64,000 nucleotides of DNA from Eonycteris spelaea (Eukaryota; Chordata; Mammalia; Chiroptera; Pteropodidae), in the NCBI GenBank assembly GCA_003508835.1, contig PUFA01000081.1, forward strand, positions 1,798,001 to 1,862,000, read 5' to 3'. Within the stretch, counting starts at the first letter, position 1. The number at the start of each line of letters is the position of its first letter. The position numbers and the translations under genes were made by a program. Positions 36,250 through 46,149 of the stretch are shown here, piece by piece. The notes beneath the pieces were generated by a model. That model was not told where the DNA came from. It did no database searches and saw only the letters and a list, made by a program, of their open reading frames with translations.

Positions 36250-37060
36250 ATTGTATAGTTTTCTATTGTTGCAATAAAAGATTATCACTAATTTAGCAAC
36301 TCAAAACGACACATATATTTACCTCATAAACCTGTAGGTCAGAAGTCCAGGTAGACTCAACTGGATTCTCCCCTTAGGGCAGCGGTCCCCAACCTTTTTG
36401 GCATCAGGGACTGGTGCTCCTATGAGAATCTAATGCCTGATGATCTGAGGCAAAGCTGAGGTGGTGATGCTAGTGCTAAGGGGTGGCTGCAAATACAAAC
36501 GAAGCTTCTCTCATGGACTGCTGCTCATCTCTGCTGTGCAGCCCAGTTCCTAACAGGCCATGGACCAGTGCCAGTCTACAGCCTGGGGGTTTCTGATCCC
36601 TGCCTTAGGGTGTCTCACAATCCAAAATCAAGGCCAGCTGGGTTCTTATCTGCATGCTCCAGGGAAGAATTCAATTCTATGCTCTTTCAGGTTGCTGACC
36701 GAATGCAGTTCCTTTGGTTATAGGTCTTAAGTCTCCATTTCCTAGCTGGCTGTCAGCTGAGGACTACTCTCAGCTACTAAAGGCTATCCATATTCCTTGG
36801 CATGTGGCCTCCTCCATCTTAAAACCAGCCGCTGTGTGTCAAATGCCCCTTGTGCTTCAACTTTATGACTTCCCCTTCTGCACCAAAAGAGAAAACTCTC
36901 TGCTTTCAAAAGGGGTCAGGCTCACCCAGATAAACCTACCAAAGTCAACCATACCATATGACAAAGCATAATAATGAGAGTAATAACTCGTCATATCAAT
37001 GGGTTTGGGGATTAGAGCAATAGAATCTTAGGAGCCATTTTTAGAATTCTGCTTACTATA
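36250..37060 (-). mobile_element. MLT1-like (ERVL-MaLR) LTR, reverse orientation, interrupted
   Basis: Begins TAGTTTTCTATTGTTGCAAT, then CTAATTTAGCAACTCAAAAC, GTAGGTCAGAAGTCCAGG, [MER1-like insertion at 36380-36602], GGTGTCTCACAATCCAAAAT, CAATTCTATGCTCTTTCAGG and a terminal TTTTTAGAATTCTGCTTACTA. This is the reverse of the LTR type at 39610. It is an old noncoding solo LTR. The subfamily is not certain. Confidence 0.6.
36380..36602 (+). mobile_element. MER1-like hAT element with 8-bp target duplication
   Basis: A 223-bp element beginning CAGCGGTCCCCAACC and ending with the imperfect inverted terminus GATCCCTG. It is flanked by a perfect 8-bp direct repeat CCTTAGGG at 36372-36379 and 36603-36610, the target-site size of hAT transposons. 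It interrupts an older MLT1-like LTR. It has no coding capacity and would have been mobilised in trans. Confidence 0.88.
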
Positions 37061-37519
37061 ATCATTAAAATAGGAACATAAGGAAAGAAATTTCCAGGCT
37101 AAATAAAAAATACAAGCAAAGACACACAGGAATGAGAAAGGCATCAGGTGAATAATTTCTGAAATAACAACACTGTAACCCCCTTCCATCCCAGCTATGG
37201 CCTTCTTTACTACTAATATCCCAGCTAAAAATGGACAGGAAAAGTTAGGGAACATGAGAAATTAAATTATGCTAAGATGTCTAAAGAACATTTCCTTGGG
37301 TTTCTTCCTAATCATTAGCTTAAGAAATGAGTTAAGACTCTAAAGAAGTGTCATCACATTTCTTTCCCCAGAGAGCAAGAGTGAAGACTTGGAAATAACA
37401 TCTATTTGTCTACTGACAGAAACTATATGATGGTACCAAAACGTACTCACTTTCTAGTCATTCAAGAAGAAAAATTTTAAATGAAAATTCCCAAAGCTAA
37501 CTGGTAAAACTGATGTGGT

Positions 37520-37545
37520 AAAAAAAAAAAAAAAAAAAAAAAAAA
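37520..37545. repeat. A26 homopolymer
   Basis: Twenty-six consecutive A. It precedes an old L1-type segment but is not obviously its tail. Confidence 0.95.
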
Positions 37546-37609
37546 TTGTACTGTAAATGAAAACAACTCATTAGGGATACAAATATGCACTATGCTAAAA
37601 TGGATAAAA

Positions 37610-37960
37610 ATATTCATACCCTTGACCTCACTTTTGGAAATAATCCAAGGAAAAAATCCAAGAGAATTTTTTAAATTATGCCACAAAATACTCTTCGTAA
37701 CAATATTTATATACTATAACATACTTCATCTAAACATTGATAATTGCAAAATAATTAGATAAATTAGTCTCACCATTCAAAGGAATATTATGCAGATATT
37801 AGCAGTATAATAAAATACTTGAAACATGTGTATGGCTCCTTAAGTTTAAAAGTAAAATGCTAAACATGATCTATCCTACTGTTATAACTGTGTGAAAAAT
37901 ACTTCAGTGCACAACCAAGATTTGGGAGGCAACTTGAAAAATGAAACAAATTTGAGTAGG
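37610..37960 (+). mobile_element. LINE-1 (old L1M type) 3' fragment
   Basis: TTTTGGAAATAATCCAAGGA, AAGGAATATTATGCAGATAT and TACTGTTATAACTGTGTG follow the terminal region of old L1 elements. Confidence 0.6.
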
Positions 37961-38049
37961 ATTGTGAATGAAATTTTTCTTTCATTTTGATTTATATTAA
38001 CAAAGCTATTCAGTCGTTGATGCAATAAATAATAATGATAGTAAGCTTT

Positions 38050-39600
38050 TTCAAAAAAAAATTGTATATGAATTCCGAAAGAGTCTGACTGCTATGAATG
38101 TTACCACACTCTCAGTGGTTTTAAAAGGAACAGAGACAGCTAATTAAACAAACAAAATATAGGTTAAAAGTCAGGGTCAATGCAAAATGAGCCTTCACTC
38201 TGAGCTCAACACCTTGAAGCAGCCCAACAAAACAGAATCACAAGTACATTTCCCTTCTATGCCTTTTTCATTTTATTTCAAAGAAATAAGCACATATGGT
38301 ATTGAAATTGTGTACCCTGCCATGTGAAGCAATGAGGAATATGAGGAGGTAAAGAGAATCAATACAATTCACAATTCCTAGAGAGAGGGGAAAAACTTGG
38401 TTTTTTGAAAGACTGTTATGATGAAGAGGAAATAAAGGCTTAATCAGACCCACTATCTAGAATTATTAAGAAAGGCTTTGGTTTTCACTCATCGTTTGAT
38501 AATTCTGGTTAAAAACATCTCTTATATGAATTCACATAGCATAACCCCTGAACTGGGCAGATGTTATATTCAATTGCTAGAAAACGATTTAAAAAGCAAA
38601 CAAACCAAAATCATACCATTTAGCCATAAGTTGAAGAGAATTAACCTGTCTCCACGATTATACAGATTTTATTATTTGCAAACGTACAGGAGTATCTCTC
38701 TCTTTCATTCTAAAATGAAATTTGTTTTCATTCTGTTTTGCTGGGAATTGGCTCTTTTTCCTAATGCAACTTGCACTGCCCTGAATCCCAGGTCTGGAAG
38801 TCCACGAGAGGAGAGGACCTGGTGGGGAGAAGATTGCAGCCCGCATTAAGGTCAGTGATTAATCAGGGAGCATTGACCTGCCTCACCCCTGGTGGCTTCT
38901 AATTGCCTCTGATTTTATTTCCATCGAAGATGGAAACATTTACTGTATTTAAAATTCCTCCACTAGTCAGCAGCACTCAGGAAAAATTCATGTCTCTCCC
39001 AGCACTAGGGGATCTATTACAAATCCTTTAAATTTTCATATTATCCTCTCATTTGCTTCTCTCTTAGCAAAATAAATGATTAAAAATTAAACTTTCATTT
39101 AGAAGTATAATTATTGTAAAGGATATCAAGACTTGTTAAACAAATTTACCTCAGCAAATAAAATGAGGATTTGGAATTCAATTGAAGAGTTAATGAAATA
39201 ACCATAATTTGGTTAGGTGAATCAACCTACATCATCTTATTTATTTAAACAGATTTCTCTCCTTATTTGTTGTCATGCACATAGTGTGTTTTTTATTCCT
39301 TCAATAAATATCTCAGCTTCACAGAGTGAATCAGAGAAGCATTTTTATTTTCAATCAGGAAGAGAATTTTCTATATACATGAAGATGGAAAAATTTAATG
39401 TGATCTCACTCAAAAAAAGAGTAGAAATTTAAAAATTAGGAAAGTAGCAATAATACTAATCTGAATTTCTAATCCTTAAAAATTCCCATGTAACATGATA
39501 TTTTTATCTGAGTAACTGAGATAAACTAGTTTAACGCTATGAGTGAAGAAGGCCAATGCACAGGACCTGGAAAACTCTAGGTTGAATGAATGAATGAACA
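38050..39600. other. Intergenic, no repeat recognised
   Basis: No gene or repeat recognised. It holds a CTCF-like match at 38883-38899 and AT-rich stretches with TAATTA-type motifs around 38.9-39.2 kb. It is a candidate for conserved noncoding sequence, unproven. The 123-codon frame at 38478-38849 has no familiar motif. Confidence 0.4.
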
Positions 39601-39609
39601 AATGAACTA

Positions 39610-40165
39610 ACTAACTGTGATAAACAGCCTTCTCATATTGCTTCCAGTGATCTCTGCCTTCCATATTCATACTCTTGTGTAATCCCCTCCCCTTGGATAT
39701 GGGCTGGACCCACTGACTTGCTTCTAAGGCACAGAATGTGGCAAAAATGATGGAATGTCACTTCTGAAATTAGCTTACAAAAGACTAGAACTTCCATTTG
39801 CTCATGTTCCTTCTCTTGTCTTCTCTCTTGCTTGCTCTGATAAAGCTAGCTCTTTTGAACTGCCATATGGAGAGGCCCACGTGCTAAGGAACTAAGGATG
39901 TCCTCCAGCCAATGGTTATTGAGTCCAGTAGCGACAAAAAATCGAATTCTCTCAACCACCATGTGAGTGAGCTGGGAAAAAAGATCTTTCTAAGGTGGAG
40001 GCTCAAGATGGCTGCAGCCGCAAACAACATCGAATTGCAGCCTGTGTGAGACTTAAGCTGTGCCCAGATTTGTGACCTACAGAAACTATGAGATGATCAG
40101 CGTTGTTGATTTTTTAAGCAACTAATTTAGGGGTAAGTTGTTACACAGTAATAGATAACTGATAT
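39610..40165 (+). mobile_element. MLT1-like (ERVL-MaLR) LTR
   Basis: Forward copy: CCTTGGATATGGGCTGGACC, GACTTGCTTCTAAGGCACAG, AATGTGGCAAAAATGATGG, GGAGAGGCCCACGTGCTAAG and the 3' end AGCAACTAATTTAGGGGTAA then CACAGTAATAGATAACTGA. Length and end match a solo LTR. There is no internal viral sequence. Confidence 0.65.
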
Positions 40166-40169
40166 GCTA

Positions 40170-40970
40170 ATCAATGAGCATGTCTCCCATGGACACATTC
40201 ATATTGACATGCTTGGGCTCAATCTAGGAGCAAACTCAGAATTCTTTCAGATTATATGGTCTTCATACTAAAACGTATGCTAATTCAGTCAACTGTCCAG
40301 GCAGTTAGTACCATGCTGATGAGTCTAGGAGCTGGTGGAGAGGGAGGCCATAAAAGAGATCACAATAGATATATGAGGGAAATGCCACTTCATGTCTCTT
40401 CTGTCTTGATTGTACCCCACCCCCAAGAGTCCAAAAGGTCTACTAGATTTTATTAGGGGAGGAGGAGGCAACCCTGGCTCTAAATGTATGACTACAAACC
40501 ATAAATGAAACTATAAATGAAAGCCCATATACTAAATGTTTACATATTTAAAAGTTATAACCAAGCTACACCCACAGCAAAATGTTTGTTCTCACTAAGA
40601 GTTTCTTCACCCACACAGCCCTCCTCCCAGAGGCCAAAGGAGTCTGTGTCTGTGCTCCAGGGCCAGCCCTTATCCTATGAACCTAGTGTGATCAGGATAT
40701 GCCAGGACATGGCAGGCTAGAAACCAGGCTGGACTTTTGAGCTGTGCCTTGGCTGGCCTGGCTAAGGATGGTGAACAACCTGGTCAAGCATCCCAAGAGG
40801 CTGGGTCTGCCTGAGAAATCAGCAGCAACTCTTCCGCTGAAAGACCAACCAGCCAGCCAAGGGCTCTTCCCCTGAGAACTCATGGAGAGAAATATGCAAA
40901 ACCTCCAGTGGTCCTTAGCCAGAGTGAAACAAGTTAAATGAGCTCACTTATCCCACACAATCATTATGCA
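40170..40970. other. Intergenic, nothing recognised
   Basis: No gene or repeat family seen between the LTR and the hairpin. Frames of about 65 codons overlap on both strands and look like chance. Confidence 0.45.
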
Positions 40971-40974
40971 ATCA

Positions 40975-41042
40975 TCAGGCTTTCCTTTTAGTTTGAGCCT
41001 TCCAATTGTGATTGGAAGGCTCAAACTAAAAGGAAAGCCTGA
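40975..41042. repeat. Perfect 32-bp inverted repeat with 4-nt loop
   Basis: Left arm 40975-41006 and right arm 41011-41042 are exact reverse complements with no mismatch, separated only by TGTG. The arms begin TCAGGCTTTCCTTTTAG and close around CCTTCCAAT/ATTGGAAGG. The next outward pair (A/G) does not match, so the palindrome has sharp edges. It has no target duplication or transposon terminus. Described further in the findings. Confidence 0.97.
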
Positions 41043-41214
41043 GAGAGGGTTTTACTAAGCTGCAACCAGTTGCTTAACTATACAGAGTACAGTACATCAG
41101 TTTACAGTCTAGGTGTCATTCCACACCTATCAGGTAGATGTTCTGAAGAACCCATGTTTCCAGCTTCAAAAGTATGCATGAGTCTATTTTTATTCAAGAT
41201 GAATTTTAAAAATA

Positions 41215-41420
41215 ATAGTAATAGCTAATGTCCACTGAACACTTACCCAATGCCAGGTCCTATGTTGTCTACTTCCTTTGAATAATTTCACTGAGTCATG
41301 GGGACCACTCTGTTGGGTGGGGACAAGTATTGTAAGAGGAGAAAGTCTCGAGGGGTTAATTCCTTACTCCAGCAAGTGGCAGAGCTGGAAAGTCAGCATC
41401 ATTCAAGACTGTGTGCTCTT
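41215..41420 (-). mobile_element. MIR SINE
   Basis: CCACTGAACACTTACCCAAT, GCCAGGTCCTATGTTGTC, CAAGTGGCAGAGCTGGAAAG and ACTGTGTGCTCTTC follow reverse MIR order. Confidence 0.65.
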
Positions 41421-42109
41421 CACCTGGACACAGACTTTTTTGGCCAATCACATTTCAGAAAAACAAACTGTTCTTCAAGATCTTGTCCTTTAATCAAAGA
41501 GCCTAGACCCCAAGAGAGAGGTGACCTATCCTAGGCTACACATCTCCTATCAACCACCCTCTGCTCTCTCCACCTACTCCTGGCCCAGCCAGGGAAACAG
41601 AGCAGAGCCCTAACAGCAATACCACACAACCCCTCTCTATAGTCAACTCTTAGAGAGTTACTAGGAAAATTATTTACTTCCTCTTGTCTCTTTCCATACC
41701 CACCAAATGGGTACAGTGGATTATGAGTTTATTCATCTAAAAGGCAAGAACAATTGGTCGTTATGCAAATGGACACTCCCTTCTTACTCCTTTCACTTTT
41801 TAGCACCAAAATGTACAAATACTATACAAAATAGGGGTCTATACAAAGTTTCCCCATAAAGCCCAATGTTTAGCATAGGTTGCTAAGTCCATCATTAATA
41901 GTATACAGAAGTGAAATCTATATGACAAAGAGGCTAAATCACTTTCCTAGAATAAAAAAGTTAACAGGACTCTATTTCTGCCTAACACTAATAGGCGTTC
42001 AACAAACACTTAACGAATGAAAAAAATGGTTAAAACTTAGTTTACTTGTATATTTAGATTAATACTAATAAAATATTTGATTAATACTACTTTTTATCAT
42101 TAAACACTA

Positions 42110-42300
42110 ACTTCCATCAGGGCAGGGCTTATCTCTTTTGTGTGCTAGGATTTAGACCAGTACTAGGTAGATTAAAAATCTCAATAAATATATACTCAAA
42201 TATTTATTGAATGCCCTAAATATCAGGCACAGTACCAGGCACTCAAGCCTTCTGTTATTCCATTGAACCCTTCATTTTCCCAGAAGAAGAAAGTTTTTTG
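42110..42300. mobile_element. L2 3' end (+) abutting a MIR/L2 fragment (-)
   Basis: First part forward L2: CATCAGGGCAGGGCTTATC then CTCAATAAATATATACTC. The second part reads the other way: TATTTATTGAATGCCCTAAA, CAGGCACAGTACCAGGCACT. It looks like two old insertions meeting at about 42195. Confidence 0.55.
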
Positions 42301-42309
42301 AAAAAGCAC

Positions 42310-42480
42310 TGAGCTAAGAGTTAAGGATCATAATTCTGTTTCTACTTCTGCACCAGCTCTATGGCCTTGGGCAAGTCATTTAACCCCTCTGAGCCTTAGT
42401 TTTCTCATCTGTAACATCATTTAATAATACTGCTATGTCTATTTCATAAAGGTACTGTGAAGACAAAAGTGAAATATATT
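42310..42480 (+). mobile_element. MIR SINE
   Basis: CACTGAGCTAAGAGTTAAGG, ATGGCCTTGGGCAAGTCATT, TAACCCCTCTGAGCCTTAG and TTTTCTCATCTGTAACATC are strong forward MIR features. Confidence 0.85.
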
Positions 42481-42489
42481 ATAGTAACT

Positions 42490-42650
42490 TTCTTGTTTAT
42501 TTTGCTAATGGTTTATTGTCTGTTTCTGCAATAGAATATAAGCTTTGTGAGGGCAGAGATTCTTGTCTGTTTTGTTCACTGAGGAATCCCAAGCCCCTAG
42601 AAATGCTGGCAATTCACAGGCATTAAACTAATACTCACTGAATGAACTCA
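42490..42650 (+). mobile_element. L2 3' end
   Basis: GGTTTATTGTCTGTTTCTGC, AAGCTTTGTGAGGGCAGAG, TTCTTGTCTGTTTTGTTCAC and a final ACTCACTGAATGAACTC give a typical L2 terminus. Confidence 0.8.
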
Positions 42651-43789
42651 AATGGACACAAAGGTGGTGATAATGGGATCCAGTCGCAATCACCAGTTGT
42701 ATAATATGGCCTTGGCTAGCTCTTCCAAAATTACCAGAGGAAAATTCTTAAGTCTAATCAATCTTTTTCATAAAGCGATCTTTCTAGAACCTCCATGTTT
42801 AATGTGTTTCTATCACGTCTATTAAGTACAGATACATTGCCTCATGTGTGAGACACACACCAAGGGCTGCCTGTGAGATGATTTTAGTGGAAGGTGGACA
42901 TGTTATTAAATTAATGCTCTTTCAATCCTTAATATTACTCAAGGAGAAAGCCTCCTTTGGGGTAGTCTTTGACTTCTAAAAACTTGCTAGAATCTATTTT
43001 TAAGAAAAAGAATATAAGCCCTAGGCTCAACAATTGTAGCTAGCAGCTGGATCAAACCAGAATTTAATAATATGGCTTTATTTTCAATATACTCATTTTT
43101 GGCAAGCAATATTGTTTTGCCATTTATGATAAGGATATAAATTTTCTTCCATTTAAAAAAGTAGGTAGCTTTAAATAAAATTGTTAAGCCCTAGGTCTGT
43201 CAATCAAGGCTAGCTTTGTTCCCATCTCCCTTAGTCTACAGCCTCGATATCTCCCAGTTAGGTCAAAGAAAGCTTCTCTCCTCCAACAGAGAAATTATTG
43301 ACCTGGATGGATGTGGTGCTGATTAGCCCACGCTGGTTGCACTCCTACCCTGACCCAATCCCCATGGCCAGTAGTAAGATGTATTAATGGACTTAGGCCT
43401 ATCAAGCCCTTCTCCCACTCATCAAAATGCGGTCACTCCCACGCAAAGTTGCTAGGAGTATAGGGAAGTGAATTCCCCAAGAGAATAAAAAGTCCCAGGA
43501 ATGGTCACTGGGGAAGCCAGAAACTACCCATGACTCCCCTGGGCCCTGCCATTTCACTCTGCCCGCAAGATACGCTGCACCCACCCCGGAGGGATCTGAG
43601 AAGAACTGCGTGAGACACAGGCAAGTTACACTCCCACTGTCGCATACAGTGAGGGCTCAGCAATGCTAAGCTGAGCAGTCTGGCGCAAGGTAGGTGCTGA
43701 GGAAGAATGTGTTCAAACAGAGAACGCAGAAATAGTCCCAGGCTAGCAGAAGTCACCTTACTGTTGTCTCCGCATTTTATGGGATAGTG

Positions 43790-44410
43790 ACAACTCCGCC
43801 TCCTTCGTTTAATAATAGCAGGGATGGCGCTTCCAAATCTCCTAGAACTGCTGGGAGACTTCACACACACCCGCTGCGGGGGCAGGGGCGGGAGTGGGGG
43901 CCCTCCCAGGAAGGCTCGTTGCTGCCGTCCAGGGGCGCTCTGCGCACCCGTGTCCCGGGACCAACAGCCCGCCTACCCGGCGGCTGCCTCTCCGGGTGCT
44001 TGAACACTTTGGAGTTTCTGGACGGGATTTTGAATTTCAGAAGCCACGTCTGGGACCGCATGCAGAAGAGGCGAAGACAGAGTTGAGTGGTGCCCTGCGG
44101 GGAGGGGATGGGACGCTCCTTCCAGAGTCCCAGATGGCGCGGAGAAGAAAAGCTATTAACAAGGATATAAAGAAAACAGCAGGTCAATTAACGCCAGGCT
44201 TGCAACGCAAAAAAAAAAAGCCAGCCGCGCTCTCAGCCTCGTGGGGCCACCCGAGGGGACATCTGGAAGCTGAGTAGGGTCACCCCTCTGTGCACACCCC
44301 GTAATCCCGGAAGCCCTGTGTCCCGGGTGGACTCGAACCCGCGGGTGGCCGCCCCCACTTGAGACTGCAGGGGATGCCGCTTCACTACCGAGCCTCCCGG
44401 CCTCGGCAGG
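43790..44410. promoter_or_regulatory. Second GC-rich CpG-containing patch
   Basis: A locally GC-rich stretch with many CpGs sits in otherwise AT-rich intergenic DNA, about 29 kb upstream of the CACNA2D3 ATG. It includes CGGGAGTGGGGGCCC-, GGGGCGCTCTGCGCACCC- and CGGCGGCTGCC-type segments and a YY1-like AGATGGCGC at 44132-44140. A 127-codon frame crosses it (43894-44277) without a recognised domain. Possible roles are an unannotated noncoding promoter, a distal regulatory element or an alternative CACNA2D3 start. None is shown. Confidence 0.5.
44319..44397 (-). pseudogene. tRNA-like sequence (Leu/Sec-type), degenerate
   Basis: On the minus strand GGTTCGAGTCC is a perfect internal promoter B box. 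A GCTCGGTAGTGAAGCGGC segment about 50 bp upstream resembles an A box. CTCAAGT, which is the anticodon loop of tRNA-Leu(CAA), lies in between, and the 3' end reads GGGACA. The acceptor and anticodon stems do not pair properly and the T stem has mismatches, so this is at best a pseudogene or tRNA-derived remnant. Chance in GC-rich DNA is a real alternative. Confidence 0.3.
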
Positions 44411-44436
44411 AAAACAGCTGAGTGAGGATCCGGCTG

Positions 44437-44609
44437 CTTCTTTTTTCTTCTTCTTTCCTTTCTCTTTCTCTTTCTCTTTCTCTTTCTTTTTTCCCTCTTC
44501 TCTTTCTCTTTCTCTTTCTCTTTCTCTTTCTCTTTCCTTTTCCCTTTCCCTTTCCCTTTCTCTTTCTCTTTCTCTTTCTTTTTCTTTTCCTTTTTCTTTT
44601 TCTCTCTCT
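44437..44609. repeat. 173-bp uninterrupted polypyrimidine tract, (TTTCTC)n-like
   Basis: Every base from 44437 to 44609 on the plus strand is C or T, mostly TTTCTC hexamers with TTCCCT variants. It directly follows the GC-rich patch. The Phe/Leu/Ser-repeat frame across it is an artefact. Confidence 0.95.
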
Positions 44610-44925
44610 GTCTGTCTTTTCTTGTTTTTGTAAGATCTGATCAGCTTAGTGCAGAGTTTTCTTTACTCCCTTTCTTTTCAATGTTTTTCTCATTGTAGTC
44701 TCGGTTATAACCGCCCACAACACTCTCTTAAGTGCATTTAGTTGGAGGAAATATTGACTTGCAGAAGTCTCTCTGCTTTGTACCCTAGACAGTACCTATT
44801 TGAATTTCCTAATGGCCCTAAGAATCCCCTCAGGGCCCTGCTTCTAATAAACCAGACCTGGAAAGTGGAAAACAGTTTTCTGATCCTGTCAATCCTCTTT
44901 AAAATGGAGACTCTAGAGGGCCCAG

Positions 44926-45098
44926 CAACAGTCCGCAACCTTTTTGGCAGAGGGGACTGGTGCCCCTATGGGAATCTAATGCCTGATATGAGGTGGAGCT
45001 GAGGGGCTGATGCTGGCGTTCACCTCCTGCTGTGCTGCCCTGTTCCTAACAAGCCACAGACCAGTACCAGTCTGCAGGCCCAGGGTTGGAGACCCCTA
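44926..45098 (+). mobile_element. MER1-like hAT element, internally deleted
   Basis: Starts CAACAGTCCGCAACC and ends GGTTGGAGACCCCTA, imperfect inverted termini of the same family as the 36380 copy. The middle is shortened relative to that copy between GATGCTGGCG and TTCACCTCC. A convincing 8-bp target duplication is not visible, consistent with age. Confidence 0.75.
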
Positions 45099-45189
45099 GT
45101 CTAGCGCACAACTGTGCCTCCAGGTGTTGCGTCTGTGGCCCTCAACCACCCTGAGCTGAGGAAACACGGGCATACCAGCTTCCACCTGT

Positions 45190-45345
45190 TCAGCATTTAC
45201 CAGGGCCAGATCTGGGTGGGTGTTCTAGTTCCTAGAGCAATCCTAGGAACTATATTAAAAACCTATTTTGCAGAGAGGAAAGTGAGGATGAATGACTTGC
45301 CCAAGGTTTCCTCCTTTGTAAGCTGTAAAGTTAGGTATGGAATCC
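45190..45345 (-). mobile_element. MIR fragment
   Basis: CATTTACCAGGGCCAGATCT, GGAACTATATTAAAAACC, GAATGACTTGCCCAAGG and GGTATGGAATCCTGGTC run in reverse MIR order. Confidence 0.5.
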
Positions 45346-45349
45346 TGGT

Positions 45350-46140
45350 CTGGGGGTCTTCAAATGCTTTTGAACCTTTTACCATGCCTCACAAGAGATT
45401 CACAGGGTTATCTCCAATTTTAGCCACCATTCAATTTAATGAAATCAGCTACAGAGTGACTATTCTTTTCAGGCAGTGACTGTGCTAACCGTTCACCCTC
45501 TGCAGGCAGTTGCAGTTTCTAGAACACATGAAAGAAGACCTGTTTGATTTCATTGACTCTCTGTGGTAGAGGCTATGGCAATGGTCAGTTTTCCTGCAGG
45601 CTAGTAAATCTAGGTGTAATCTAGCACTCAGATGTGTGCATCTGTTCACAGTGATAACAGCACCATAGAAAGTTTAGCATCATGAAAGGATATTTCTTTG
45701 TTTACATTTTCTGGTGCAGATTTTCTCCTTTTCAGTGTCCTTGGGCTTAAGGCCTTCATAAAGCATTGTAATCTAAAGTCACAGTGACAATGTGTATTTC
45801 TTTTTCAAATATAAGAGAAAAGTTATAATCATAGGTTAATACTATAGAGTTTAAAATGGAATATCTGTCCAAATCTGAGATTTAGAGTGAAATCTTTATC
45901 GATCCTCCAGTTTTTCCCTTGAAGAAAATTTTTCCATTCTCTTAAGACATCTACTTATTGTGTCAAAAGAAAATTCATTTCTTTAGCTTCATTTCTCCTT
46001 TACCTTGCCCTAGTAATGAGGTAAAAACTAAACACACTAATAATGAAGTACCTGTATCATAGAAGCAGATAAAAAAAAAAAGGACTAACAATTTAAGGTT
46101 AAAAATTAAGTTAACACCCATAACTTCTAGGCTATAAGAA
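45350..46140. other. Intergenic, nothing recognised
   Basis: No gene, RNA gene or clear repeat seen. Confidence 0.45.
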
Positions 46141-46149
46141 ATAAACCAT

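Noticed and set aside
40975..41042. Hairpin as a MADE1-type mariner MITE or a classic miRNA precursor
   Set aside because: It lacks TA target duplications and mariner termini, and perfect pairing without bulges is atypical for animal miRNAs. Retained as a structural finding instead.
43925..43945. CTCF-like GTCCAGGGGCGCTCTG
   Set aside because: One G short of the core spacing CAGGGGGCGCT, so the match breaks at the most conserved part.
43894..44277. 127-codon frame in the second GC-rich patch
   Set aside because: No recognised domain or homologue; overlapped by frames on the other strand and expected from base composition. Kept only as part of the CpG-patch observation.
44422..44640. 72-codon Phe/Leu/Ser-repeat frame
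   Set aside because: It is a translation of the TTTCTC polypyrimidine tract.
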